Shown here: in pieces, positions 37,043-46,303 of the stretch
Layout of the letters: each line of letters starts with the position of its first letter
Numbering within the stretch: the first letter of the stretch is position 1
Source of the DNA: Algibacter mikhailovii
Lineage (GTDB): Bacteria > Bacteroidota > Bacteroidia > Flavobacteriales > Flavobacteriaceae
DNA length: 64,000 nt
Direction: 5' to 3'
Assembly: GCF_014651495.1 (NCBI RefSeq)
Contig: NZ_BMWZ01000011.1
Coordinates: 18,266 to 82,265, forward strand
The notes under the pieces: generated by a model
What the model was told of the DNA's origin: nothing
The model's input: only the letters and a program-made list of their open reading frames with translations
Database searches by the model: none
Program-made: the position numbers and the translations under genes

Positions 37043-38005
37043 TTAAGCAAAAGCATTACGTAATTTGGCCTTCTTGCTTTTTAATTTGAATCGTAGGTCT
37101 AAGGCAAAACGACGAAGAAAAGGCATGTACCTTCCACTTTTTATGTTATAAATGATGGATTCTGAGTCATAAATCATTTCAAAATTCTCTGTACAGAACA
37201 CTGGTTTTTTGGTCAGTCTATTGATTTCTCTTGCTTGAACCAAACTACTTTCAACAAACAAATTATAAGTATGATCCGCATAGGTCGCTGCTTTGTGTTC
37301 TCCATGATTGTTTGCTTTTTGTCTTGCCATCATATCTGGCAAATCGAGCATCACAAGCTTGTCATACTTAACTCCATTTACTTTTAACCAACATTCTGTT
37401 TCCGCTCTATATTTTTCAAGTCTAGAAGTCACAATTGTTCCTATCTTACTTCCTGGAATGTACAAGGGTGCCGCATGCTTCAAAAAATCTCTGTATGCCT
37501 TCCCATCATCATTTTGGGCATCGGTTGGATCGACACATAAAACACCATCAATATCAAAACAGGATTTCTCTAATGCGGTATGATTAAAAATATTCCACTG
37601 AAAACATCTTGGTGTTGAAACTACTTCAAAAGCATAATCTGCTAGGTTTTTGTTTTCTGGAGTTACATAAACCGCACAATATTTTATATCGTATAAAGAT
37701 TCGAAATCCTTCAAATCATTTTTACATTGTAAAAGGGCAGCTCCTGATGCAATACTATCATCCACAACAAGAATGGATTTATACGCTGTGGTATTAAAAA
37801 ATTGTTTCCTTGCGCCTGCCTTATAGACAAATCCATTTTTAAAAGAATGAATGTCTGTATACGGTAAATTAAGATATAAGGCCAATAAATTTGCTGGCAA
37901 CATGCCGCTTCTTGGAACACCAACTATTAAATCAATATCCTTTGGGATAATGTCAAGTTTCTTAAGAATTATATGGTTTAAATCGTCTATACTTCTGTAG
38001 TTCAT
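37043..38005 (-). CDS. Phosphoribosyltransferase-HAD fusion protein
   Basis: 320 residues in two parts. Residues 1-140 are a PRTase fold with the PRPP loop 'ILVVDDSIASGAAL' and 'GVPRSGMLPANLLAL'. From about 150 a HAD-type domain begins with the nucleophile motif 'CFDIDGVLCVDPT' and continues to 'TSRLEKYRAETECWL'. It leads the glycosyltransferase run in the exopolysaccharide locus, and a copy of the 38-bp repeat lies just before its start. The substrate is unknown; making or dephosphorylating an activated pentose or nucleotide precursor would fit. Confidence 0.72.
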   Translation of the reverse strand: MNYRSIDDLNHIILKKLDIIPKDIDLIVGVPRSGMLPANLLALYLNLPYTDIHSFKNGFVYKAGARKQFFNTTAYKSILVVDDSIASGAALLQCKNDLKDFESLYDIKYCAVYVTPENKNLADYAFEVVSTPRCFQWNIFNHTALEKSCFDIDGVLCVDPTDAQNDDGKAYRDFLKHAAPLYIPGSKIGTIVTSRLEKYRAETECWLKVNGVKYDKLVMLDLPDMMARQKANNHGEHKAATYADHTYNLFVESSLVQAREINRLTKKPVFCTENFEMIYDSESIIYNIKSGRYMPFLRRFALDLRFKLKSKKAKLRNAFA

Positions 38006-38056
38006 AATAATAAGATTATGTCACAAACTTACGCTGACATAGCACCTAATTACATG

Positions 38057-38094
38057 ATATTTCGATGGATAGAAGTTTAGTGTAGTTGAATGGA
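38057..38094 (-). repeat. 38-bp regulatory-type repeat, copy 1
   Basis: Begins ATATTTCGATGGATAG and ends GTAGTTGAATGGA on the plus strand. It lies 52 bases before the start of the phosphoribosyltransferase-HAD gene and runs into the last codons of the Wzy gene, whose final residues it encodes. One base differs from copy 2 and one from copy 3. Confidence 0.75.
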
Positions 38095-39558
38095 TGCTTT
38101 TCGCTTACGTGCATCAATTTGTGGCGAATTAAACATGAATACCATACTAACATACATGAGTATGCCGGTAGGCATTTGACCAAAAACACCATTGCCGTAG
38201 GATGCCATCATGATGCCAGCCATTCCACAAGTTAAAGCTGTAATTTGAATCTTCAAATTTTCATCTTTTATTTTGAACAAGACATTACAAGCTCCTGTGA
38301 AAAGAATAAAAAACAACATGAAAAGGTAATACATCAAGCCAATTACCCCAGTGTCTGACCAAATCATAACATACCAACTGTCTGTAGCTGTATTTGCTAA
38401 AAAAGTATGTGGGGTAAATCTTTGTCCCCAATTTCCGGTGGCACCAACGCCACCACCAAAAGGACGCGATGCTAAGTAACCTTTAAGCTTTTTCTGATTT
38501 GCCAGGCGCACTTGGAATGAGGCGTCATTGGGATCAAAAGCAGTGCGCATTCTTCTAATCTCGGCATTATTTTGACCAATATTGGTATGAGCAAAAAACA
38601 CATATACTGAGATGCCTAGAATAGCACCAAGTAAAAGAATTTTGAGATTTTTTCTTAATATCAAGAATACAATCCCACCTAAGGCAGGAACGGCTATAGC
38701 ACCCCGAGTACCCGAAATCAGCATGCCTAGAAATCCAAATAAAGCCACGCTAATAAAGAAAGCCCTTAATTTGATATTGCCTTTTTTAAACAAAGCCAAT
38801 ATTCCAAAGACCACCCCTGCCTGAGCTTGCGAAGCTCCAAACTGCCCCGCATCAGAAAAAAAAGAGAAAACCCTTAATTTCGCAAATAAAATATGTGTTT
38901 CTGCACCACCTTGATCCAACCACTTTTGCTCAAAAGGATCAACGCCAAACTGAAACTGTTGAAAGCCCTTTAACGTTCCTAAAATGGATAAAATGCCCCA
39001 AATCACAAAAAAGGTATTCAAATCTTTTTGTTTATTGAATAACATAAAAAACAACGGAATTGAAAGCCATTGGTATAATGCCACGCCACGCATAGCGTAG
39101 AACCAAGCTTCCAAACTCTGTGCTTCTGGATTTCCAAGTTGTAGAATTATATAACCCATCCAAATTGATACTAGCAAAGTAAGTGAGGATTTAGCTTTAT
39201 GCCATGGTATTTTATTGGCAAAGCCTTTAAAAAACAGTGCCACATAAAGTAAAACCAGTAAACCATCTATAGATAGCCCCCAAGGCGCGGGAATATACCT
39301 CGCTATTCCGGTGACAAAAAAGCCCAAAACAATGAGTAATATTATGCCCATTTTGGGGTTTTGAAATATGGCATAAACCAGGCTTATTAGCATTAAGAAG
39401 CTTAAGGTTATTACAAACCCAATTACCCCCATTTTAGCAATGACCACTGTAATTACTGTTAATATAGCCAATACAGGAACAAGGATGTTTAAATTTGTAA
39501 ACCGTGAAGACCCCGCGTTAAATTCAAAAGGGTTTGTATAATTACTAAATAAGCTCAT
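38077..39558 (-). CDS. O-antigen ligase/Wzy-like polymerase
   Basis: 493 residues with about twelve membrane helices and a large periplasmic loop near residues 320-390 ('RMRTAFDPNDASFQVRLANQKKLKG', 'RPFGGGVGATGNWG'), typical of the Wzy/WaaL family. It overlaps the flippase gene by 4 bases. It probably polymerises the repeat units exported by that flippase. The last five residues (SIQLH) are encoded by the 38-bp repeat. Confidence 0.84.
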   Translation of the reverse strand: MSLFSNYTNPFEFNAGSSRFTNLNILVPVLAILTVITVVIAKMGVIGFVITLSFLMLISLVYAIFQNPKMGIILLIVLGFFVTGIARYIPAPWGLSIDGLLVLLYVALFFKGFANKIPWHKAKSSLTLLVSIWMGYIILQLGNPEAQSLEAWFYAMRGVALYQWLSIPLFFMLFNKQKDLNTFFVIWGILSILGTLKGFQQFQFGVDPFEQKWLDQGGAETHILFAKLRVFSFFSDAGQFGASQAQAGVVFGILALFKKGNIKLRAFFISVALFGFLGMLISGTRGAIAVPALGGIVFLILRKNLKILLLGAILGISVYVFFAHTNIGQNNAEIRRMRTAFDPNDASFQVRLANQKKLKGYLASRPFGGGVGATGNWGQRFTPHTFLANTATDSWYVMIWSDTGVIGLMYYLFMLFFILFTGACNVLFKIKDENLKIQITALTCGMAGIMMASYGNGVFGQMPTGILMYVSMVFMFNSPQIDARKRKASIQLH

Positions 39559-40937
39559 ATCTTACTGTTACTAATTTCAAATGCATTACATATCACTTGT
39601 GCTTTAACCCATAAATTTTTATAAAATCGATTTCCATTTTTGACTATTGCAGCTAAAGAAATTTTGAATTGTTGATTGAGAAAAAAACTGCCTATACCAA
39701 TACCTATACAAGTAAATACAAGTGTTGATAAAGCCACGAGATTAAGGGATTCGAATAGATAAACAGCAATCAAGTCTCCAATAATATTTGTGGTTAACAT
39801 AATTAAAACTTTGAGTGCATTAATATTTGGTTTATTTATACTATCCAAACCAATTCCTGTCATTCTATCAATGGGAAGTAGTACCCCATAGACCGTAAGA
39901 ATTCTTACTAGAGTAACGATATTGAAGTCGGAATAATTCGGACTTAAATATTGATCTCCAGATATAAGCATTACAAATTCTTCAGCAAATATGAAGGTAA
40001 ATAAAGACATAAAAATGAATAAATAGGTCAATGCCCCGGAGTAAACATGAAATAAATGTTGAACATCTTTAATTCTACCTTCCAAACTGGCTTTGGACAT
40101 TTTGGGAAAAGCAGTAGCGGTAAAACTTCTTAAAGGTATTTGTTGTAATTCTGTAAGCTTAAGCGCAATACTAAAAAGTGCAACCGCTGCATTTCCTAAA
40201 GGACTAATACTTATAATGATGACATCGGCATTTCTTAACAAATTGGTCCCAATGAGTGTAAATGTGCTATACTTCCCAAAGTTTAATAACATTTTAGTGG
40301 TTGCTTTCTTTGTTTTCAATATTAATTTAAAGCCATCCCAATTTTTTAAAATACAAACTGTAGAAGAAATTAAGTTTACCACTATTAATCCACTTACCAG
40401 CCATTCAATAGAAAGCTCGAGCCAAAGACTATTCAAAACTAAAAAGAAGAAAAACAAACCACTGTTAATGGTTTTTATTATCAATATTTTACCGTATTCC
40501 ATTTTTGCTTGCAGAACCACAAGAGCATTATTCCAAGGAAGATTTACAAATGCCAAGACAGGATACCAAGTAAAAAAAAGGACATAACCGGACTCGGAAA
40601 TACTGGCATTAAAGACATGCCTGATGGCCACAATAATAATTACAATTAATACCGTAGCAATAAGACTTACCAATGCGTTGGACCCTATTAATTGATCCCT
40701 ATCATTTTTAGAAGCCCCAGATAAAAACCGAACCAAACCGTTATTGGTAATCCCAAAACGCAACATTTCAACTAAAGAGCCCCCAGAGATAAACAAAACC
40801 CATTGTGCAAACGCATTTATTTCTAAGACTCTGGCTAGCAAAGCAAAACCCATAAATCCCATGGCAGCTATAACAATGTTTCCTGCTAAAGAAAGAAAAT
40901 TATCTTCCTTTATTATTTTTAAAAATATTGCATTCAT
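39555..40937 (-). CDS. Wzx-like polysaccharide flippase
   Basis: 460 residues with twelve to fourteen membrane helices. The N-terminus 'SLAGNIVIAAMGFMGFALLARVL' and the 'PLRSFTATAFPKMSKAS' segment are characteristic of the MOP-superfamily oligosaccharide flippases. It would turn lipid-linked repeat units to the periplasm. The gene lies 7 bases after the Wzc-like gene. Confidence 0.86.
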   Translation of the reverse strand: MNAIFLKIIKEDNFLSLAGNIVIAAMGFMGFALLARVLEINAFAQWVLFISGGSLVEMLRFGITNNGLVRFLSGASKNDRDQLIGSNALVSLIATVLIVIIIVAIRHVFNASISESGYVLFFTWYPVLAFVNLPWNNALVVLQAKMEYGKILIIKTINSGLFFFFLVLNSLWLELSIEWLVSGLIVVNLISSTVCILKNWDGFKLILKTKKATTKMLLNFGKYSTFTLIGTNLLRNADVIIISISPLGNAAVALFSIALKLTELQQIPLRSFTATAFPKMSKASLEGRIKDVQHLFHVYSGALTYLFIFMSLFTFIFAEEFVMLISGDQYLSPNYSDFNIVTLVRILTVYGVLLPIDRMTGIGLDSINKPNINALKVLIMLTTNIIGDLIAVYLFESLNLVALSTLVFTCIGIGIGSFFLNQQFKISLAAIVKNGNRFYKNLWVKAQVICNAFEISNSKI

Positions 40938-40944
40938 TTCCTTA

Positions 40945-43314
40945 TTAAATATGGCTGTTAGAATAAAATTGAAATTGAAATATGCGTTTTAATTGGCGTC
41001 TTGTGTTGGATCTAACTTTAGGCAATTCTCCTAGAATAGACTCTACCTCATTCAATTCTGTGCCATTGATAATAAACTGTAGTTTTGAGGGGGCTAATTC
41101 TTTGATATTGTTAAGTAGATTATCATCGGCCTCTGACCATAGGCGGTTAGACCGGCAGACTAAGATGGTCAAATCAGCAGATTCAATAAGGTCAACAGGG
41201 TAATTATGATCTGAGATATTTGGTAGTTCTATAATTACATACTCACTTTGAATACTTGTCCCTTCAGTATGAACTGTGAGCTGCTTGAAATTTTTAGCGT
41301 TGATAAAAGACGAATCTAATTCATATTTTATGTATTCATTAGCATTTAAATAATCTGTGACCTTAGATAAAAATGGCTGACTAAAATCACATTGCGGATT
41401 TTGATATCCTAGAAACTTATTGATGAATGTATATTTTTTGGATACAGAAATTCTTTTATCGTTTAATGCATGATTTAACAAGGTTACGGACTTGCCCATC
41501 CTCTTAAGTTTTCTAGCAATATTGCCCGCCATAACCGTTTTGCCTTCATTTTCTCTTGTACTAAGTACAACTATGGTTTTCACTTTATTGGTGGTAGGTT
41601 CCGTTTTAAAAAAGTGATTTATGTTTTTCAAAATATATTCCAACAAACGGTCCTGAATTTTCTCAAAATCTAATGGCCGCTGGGTAACAAAAAGCTTAGG
41701 CATGATCCCCAAATATGGAATATTTAACTTTTTTGAAGCCACCTTGGCATTCTTTAATGTATTATCAAAAAACTCCATGATTAAAATACTCCCAAGAATA
41801 ATAATAAAGGCCATAATGATTGCAGCAAGGATAATAAGCTTGCGTTTTGACGGTATAGGCTTTAGGGGATAATACGGGGCATCAACAGCTTTGAGATTGC
41901 TGCTCAATTGGGTATCCTGAAATTTCAATTTCGCTAGATTAAGACCATGCAAAATCTCAAGGTATTCTTGCTCAGCGACCTCAATCTCACGTTCTATACG
42001 TTTAAGGTTTGCACCTGCTGGGGCATAATTGGCATATTTTTTCTCAAATGCTTCATTGCGTTTGTCCATAACCACGAGCTTGGCTCTAAGATCTTCAGTT
42101 TCAACAACTTTATCCACCCATTGCGGCAGAACCTTAGTTATGGGTACTCCTTCCACCGTATTTTGAAAAGAATACAACTCACTGACACTTGATTCTATTT
42201 TTAAATTTAAATTTGAGGCTTGATTTTTTAAGTCTTCTAACTTCAAAGCGTGCGCTTCCGAGTCTGATGTCATAGCCTCCATCATGACAATTTTATAATT
42301 TAAATCACCTAAGCGTTTTTTGTTTTCTATTATTTGATTACTTCTTTGTTGAACTGCTTCTTGAATTTCCAATTTTTGCTCCAATTTCATCGTAGAGGCT
42401 TGTGAACCTGCTAATTCGGCAGTTTTTCTATTATACTCCACTTCCATATCCTCTTTCACAATGGCAACAGCCTTACTTTGCTCATAATAATTAATGATGC
42501 TATTTTCCTGATTAAATTTTAGCAGTCGATCTTCTATAGTTCTTAATTTTTTATGCGATTGCGCAAGTTGGGCTTCAAAATATTGTACCACCGCATCGGA
42601 ACCATTTTCTTTAAGGTCTTTGTACTTTCGGATACAAACCTCATTAAAAATAGCCAATGTTTGCTGGCATATACCTGGGTCTTCAGCTTCAAAACTCATC
42701 TTTACTAAGTCACTATTAGATACCCGTATGGCTTTTACTTTTGCCATGGCTTCAAGTGAGTAAATGGGGTGTTCAAAATTTAATAGGGAATACACAAAGT
42801 TATTGTTGTCACTTCTCATTAATTCCAGCAGCTTCACTACGGTTTGCTCATAATCCTCAACATAAATTGTACTTGGCAATGTTATGGATAGACTATCCTT
42901 TCTTAGATTAGAAGATGCATGATAATCGTTAGATTTTACGATGTACTTATAAAGTTCTTGAGGAACGTCTTCTTTCAGATTCTCATAGTTATTTTTTGAA
43001 ATAAACCGCTCATTAGGTGCGTTCAACAACAAATGCTGGCTTAATAATCTAACAGCAACCTCTTCTTGTGTCTCTCTAGAATTTATGATGTTAATTAAGT
43101 TATCGAATGCAATATTAGTGGCAAAATAATTAAATGATTTATCCATATCTATAGATGAACCAGAAGCTAAGCCCGTAAAAAGCATGGTTTGAGAATAATA
43201 CTTATGATTTGGGTTTATAGTTAATAGTATTGCTAAAACCCCCATAATTAAAGGTAACACCATTAGTATTACTTTGTGTTTTAATAGTAGTTTAATGAAT
43301 TCTGTAAGTTTCAT
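40945..43314 (-). CDS. Wzc-like polysaccharide co-polymerase with degenerate kinase domain
   Basis: 789 residues. Two membrane helices (about 14-33 and 505-525) bracket a large periplasmic coiled-coil region, as in Wzc. The cytoplasmic ATPase-like domain keeps a P-loop ('STRENEGKTVM') but Walker A' reads VTLLNHAL, without Asp, and the Walker B region is VIIELPN. The C-terminus has no tyrosine cluster (only one Tyr near the end). It therefore probably controls chain length without normal tyrosine-kinase activity. First gene of a unit preceded by a 38-bp repeat. Confidence 0.82.
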   Translation of the reverse strand: MKLTEFIKLLLKHKVILMVLPLIMGVLAILLTINPNHKYYSQTMLFTGLASGSSIDMDKSFNYFATNIAFDNLINIINSRETQEEVAVRLLSQHLLLNAPNERFISKNNYENLKEDVPQELYKYIVKSNDYHASSNLRKDSLSITLPSTIYVEDYEQTVVKLLELMRSDNNNFVYSLLNFEHPIYSLEAMAKVKAIRVSNSDLVKMSFEAEDPGICQQTLAIFNEVCIRKYKDLKENGSDAVVQYFEAQLAQSHKKLRTIEDRLLKFNQENSIINYYEQSKAVAIVKEDMEVEYNRKTAELAGSQASTMKLEQKLEIQEAVQQRSNQIIENKKRLGDLNYKIVMMEAMTSDSEAHALKLEDLKNQASNLNLKIESSVSELYSFQNTVEGVPITKVLPQWVDKVVETEDLRAKLVVMDKRNEAFEKKYANYAPAGANLKRIEREIEVAEQEYLEILHGLNLAKLKFQDTQLSSNLKAVDAPYYPLKPIPSKRKLIILAAIIMAFIIILGSILIMEFFDNTLKNAKVASKKLNIPYLGIMPKLFVTQRPLDFEKIQDRLLEYILKNINHFFKTEPTTNKVKTIVVLSTRENEGKTVMAGNIARKLKRMGKSVTLLNHALNDKRISVSKKYTFINKFLGYQNPQCDFSQPFLSKVTDYLNANEYIKYELDSSFINAKNFKQLTVHTEGTSIQSEYVIIELPNISDHNYPVDLIESADLTILVCRSNRLWSEADDNLLNNIKELAPSKLQFIINGTELNEVESILGELPKVRSNTRRQLKRIFQFQFYSNSHI

Positions 43315-43424
43315 GTTTTTCGTCTATTTGATGAACTAAGAGCAAATTTCATTGGGATGTATAAGACTCCTATTTATATTTACCTCTATGTCAAAATTAA
43401 AGGCTTAAGGAGGGTAAATACAGT

Positions 43425-43462
43425 ATATTTCGATGGATAGAAGTTAAGTGTAGTTGAATGGA
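43425..43462 (-). repeat. 38-bp regulatory-type repeat, copy 2
   Basis: Same orientation as the other copies and one substitution from copy 1. It lies about 110 bases before the Wzc-like start codon in a 265-base gap. A partial echo (TTGAATGGAACTA) follows shortly after it. Confidence 0.75.
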
Positions 43463-43579
43463 AATAATTATTGAATGGAACTACATATTCTATAATTAAT
43501 GCAACGCACTTGGAAGAGTTATAATAAAAAGAGGGGTATATATTTGCTAAGGTATCTTTCTAAAAAGCAGCAATTGTTT

Positions 43580-44320
43580 TTATTGTATTTCAAAGCCTAC
43601 CAAGTTTTCAAGTAGCTTTTTGGAAATTATAAAGTCTGACTTAACCTTTTGAAAGTCTGCCGAAATTCTTGAAGTCATATCAGATATTCTAACATACTCA
43701 GTAATTTCAACTAAACCATTTTTAAATTCCTTTTCAACCATTTCCATATTCACTTTGGCATTCCCAAGGTTTGTAGCTCTTATTTCTAATAGGTTTTGTT
43801 GTAACAATAAATCTTCATAGTAACGAATTACCATTTCTCGCAATTCATCTTCTTGAGATTTCACTAAACTTTTCGCTTGTGCAAGTTCGGCCTCAGCTTG
43901 TTTAATTTGCGATTTACGATTTATAACATCAAAGACAGGAATTTTTAAATATAACCCAACATTATAATTGAGTTGCTGGGTATTACTTGCCAAATTAATG
44001 GTGGCATTATCTCCAGAAATAGAGGAATAATTATCAAATGTTCCATACCTGGAATCGGCCTGTACACCAAAATTTCTGGTCCAATATTTACGCTTCGATT
44101 TAAGATTGGACTCTTTAGCATCAATTTCTAATTTCCTATAATTTACTAAACCATTGTGAACAAGCGCAGAATCAATTAAAATGCCTAGTTTAGGGATCAA
44201 TAGAGCAAATGATTCTTCTTTATGCGGCATCATGGACTTATCTTGACCTGCTGATTTATTTACCCCTAAAAGATGGGTAAACAAAACGATTAGTAAACTT
44301 ATTTTTTTTAGTGTTTGCAT
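43580..44320 (-). CDS. Half-length TolC-family outer-membrane efflux protein
   Basis: 246 residues from the ATG at 44320 (MQTLKKISLLIVLF), a signal-peptide start; an upstream in-frame start would overlap the sugar-transferase gene. The body resembles one OEP repeat: 'LYLKIPVFDVINRKSQIKQAEAELAQAKSLVKSQEDEL' and 'VNMEMVEKEFKNGLVEITEYVRI'. TolC proteins usually have about 430-480 residues with two such repeats, so this is about half. No Wza-type export channel is present in the locus, so it may help to form the outer-membrane exit. Role unproven. Confidence 0.72.
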   Translation of the reverse strand: MQTLKKISLLIVLFTHLLGVNKSAGQDKSMMPHKEESFALLIPKLGILIDSALVHNGLVNYRKLEIDAKESNLKSKRKYWTRNFGVQADSRYGTFDNYSSISGDNATINLASNTQQLNYNVGLYLKIPVFDVINRKSQIKQAEAELAQAKSLVKSQEDELREMVIRYYEDLLLQQNLLEIRATNLGNAKVNMEMVEKEFKNGLVEITEYVRISDMTSRISADFQKVKSDFIISKKLLENLVGFEIQ

Positions 44321-44328
44321 GGCTAATA

Positions 44329-45516
44329 TTAAACGGTACTTTTTTGAAATAAGGCAGGAATTGTTTTTAAAATGATGCGAATATCTACCCATAAGGAGTA
44401 GGTGTTATTTGCAAAATAATCGGCATAACTACTATCTAATTGAATACGCTCTTCTTCAGACATATCACCGCCTTTTCCTCGTAATTCAACTTGCCATAAA
44501 CCGGTAATTCCGGCTGGTGCTAAAAAGCGTTTTGATAATTTGTCTTGAGTAAGACACTCGGCCTCATATACTGGAAGTGGTCTGTTACCCACTATTGACA
44601 TATCCCCTTTGATAACATTTAGCAGCTGTGGCAATTCATCAATACTTGTATTTCTAATAAATTTACCTATTCGCGTAATCCTTGGATCATCAATAATCTT
44701 AATAAATGCTGAGTTCTTATTTTGAATCTCCTTCTTTTGATAGTTATACCAATAATCACAAATAGTGAATGTCTCAATATGAAGATTTGGTGAACACGTT
44801 TGATCTTCTGGCAATTCGCTACATTTAGGACATGGACGTTCAAAATTTATTGTCGTTTCAGTTTGCTCTTTTTGATATTGATTTTTTTGCAAGGCCAACT
44901 GATTTAACAACTTGTCTGAGCCAGATTTCATAGATCTTAACTTATAAAAATCGAATGTTTTTCTACCAACACGTTTGGCTACATAATACGCTTTCCCGGG
45001 AGACTCAAGCCTTATAGCCAAAATTATTAGGAGTAAAAATGGAGATAGTACGAGCAATAACGAAGAAGCAAAAACAATATCAAAGACTCTTTTTGATATC
45101 GGAAATTTATAAATTACACTTTCTTGTTCTGTCGTATTCAGTACTTTATTATTTTCCTGGGAGTCCCTTAAAGCATTTGCTTTTTCTATAATTTGCTGGG
45201 CTTTTGTAGAGGTGGTTACAAAATAATCATTAACCCCGCTTTCAAATGATTTCTTAAAAACCTGCGTATTGAATTCTCGTGTTAATAATATAAATGGCAC
45301 CTCTTTTAACGCTTCATTTTCTCTTAGTTTTTCAAACAAAAACAAACCATCATGTCCTGGTAAATTATAATTGCTAATAATCACCTCAATATCATTTCTA
45401 ACCTGAAATATACTCAATGCTTCTAGTCCGTTTTTTGCCGTAATAACATTTTGGTCATTGTCTTGGGCATAAGTAATATATGTTCTTGGAGTATCTCCCA
45501 CAAATAGTATGGTCAT
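44329..45516 (-). CDS. Pseudo-receiver fused to polyprenyl-phosphate sugar-1-phosphate transferase
   Basis: 395 residues from the ATG at 45516 (MTILFVGDTP). Residues 1-115 follow the CheY fold, but the phospho-acceptor Asp is Asn49 ('IISNYNLPG') and the conserved Lys is replaced ('DYFVTTST'). From about 140 comes a membrane helix and a WcaJ/WbaP-type transferase with 'KRVFDIVFASSLLL', 'FYKLRSMKSGSD', 'SIDELPQLLNVIKGDMSIVGNRPLP' and 'AGITGLWQV'. A Cys-rich insert (CPKCSELPEDQTC) lies around 228-240. The enzyme should start the exopolysaccharide repeat unit. The REC domain may act as an unphosphorylated protein-binding module for the adjacent response regulator's pathway. Confidence 0.85.
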   Translation of the reverse strand: MTILFVGDTPRTYITYAQDNDQNVITAKNGLEALSIFQVRNDIEVIISNYNLPGHDGLFLFEKLRENEALKEVPFILLTREFNTQVFKKSFESGVNDYFVTTSTKAQQIIEKANALRDSQENNKVLNTTEQESVIYKFPISKRVFDIVFASSLLLVLSPFLLLIILAIRLESPGKAYYVAKRVGRKTFDFYKLRSMKSGSDKLLNQLALQKNQYQKEQTETTINFERPCPKCSELPEDQTCSPNLHIETFTICDYWYNYQKKEIQNKNSAFIKIIDDPRITRIGKFIRNTSIDELPQLLNVIKGDMSIVGNRPLPVYEAECLTQDKLSKRFLAPAGITGLWQVELRGKGGDMSEEERIQLDSSYADYFANNTYSLWVDIRIILKTIPALFQKSTV

Positions 45517-45554
45517 GGCGCTTTTTTTTAGTTTTTCATTAAAGATTGTCCTGT

Positions 45555-45941
45555 TTACCAATTACTGGCATAATAAATAGGAAATAAATTCTTCTTCACT
45601 ACCTCTTCAAGTTCCACAGGATTAAAAGGTTTTGTTAAATAATCTTGAGCACCAAGTTGATAACATTTTATCCGTTCTTTGCTTTCAACCTTACCTGATA
45701 ACATGATTATAGGGGTGTGTTTTGTATACCCTCTTAGTCTTACTGCTTTTAAGAATTCAAATCCATTCATTTCATGCATTTGAATATCACTAATAATTAA
45801 ATCGGGTAGATTTTCATTTAACCATTCTAAGGCTTCCCTTCCAGAGCTTTTGGTTTCTACTTCATATTGGGATGACAAAAAATGTTGCAACAACATTTGA
45901 ATACTAAATTCATCATCGACAATCAATATTTTTTTCTTCAT
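45555..45941 (-). CDS. CheY-like single-domain response regulator
   Basis: 128 residues with an intact receiver: acidic pair in 'ILIVDDE', phospho-acceptor Asp52 in 'IISDIQMHEMNG', and Lys104 in 'YLTKPFN'. It is upstream of the pseudo-receiver sugar transferase in the same unit. It has no output domain, so it may act by binding a partner, for example the fused enzyme or a histidine kinase of the neighbouring operon. Confidence 0.88.
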   Translation of the reverse strand: MKKKILIVDDEFSIQMLLQHFLSSQYEVETKSSGREALEWLNENLPDLIISDIQMHEMNGFEFLKAVRLRGYTKHTPIIMLSGKVESKERIKCYQLGAQDYLTKPFNPVELEEVVKKNLFPIYYASNW

Positions 45942-46303
45942 GACATATATTTATAAAGGCTGTTATATTATTATTTAACAAAGACCTGATTTGTTCAAGT
46001 TCTACTATTAACTAAATTTTTAAGAACCAGTTAAGGTCTTTTTTTATACTACAAACATACATGCATGATGTCCCTTTTTACGAGATATTTCGATGGACAG
46101 AAGTTTAGTGTAGTTGAATGGAAGGTGTATTTTGACCAAGTATTTTTTACAACATAGTCGTATAGAGTATATCATGAACGCATGATAATCATCAAAGTAA
46201 TGTGCAAAGTACCCAGCATACTCTGAGGCAAGTGCAAATAATGCATCTACAATGGAGCAATGGCACGCACTTATTTAGATGTACTTAATATTGGTACTAT
46301 GGA
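45942..46303. other. Gap between the phosphorelay operon and the exopolysaccharide genes
   Basis: About 360 bases without a gene. It holds 38-bp repeat copy 3 and probably the promoter of the response-regulator/sugar-transferase unit. I see no clear terminator for the phosphorelay operon, so some transcription may read through. Confidence 0.5.
46085..46122 (-). repeat. 38-bp regulatory-type repeat, copy 3
   Basis: Begins ATATTTCGATGGACAG and ends TGTAGTTGAATGGA, one substitution from copy 1. It lies about 145 bases before the response-regulator start at 45941, in the same orientation as the other copies. Confidence 0.75.

Noticed and set aside
40093..40587. 164-codon plus-strand frame inside the flippase gene
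   Set aside because: Antisense to a membrane protein; such shadows are typical of hydrophobic coding sequence.
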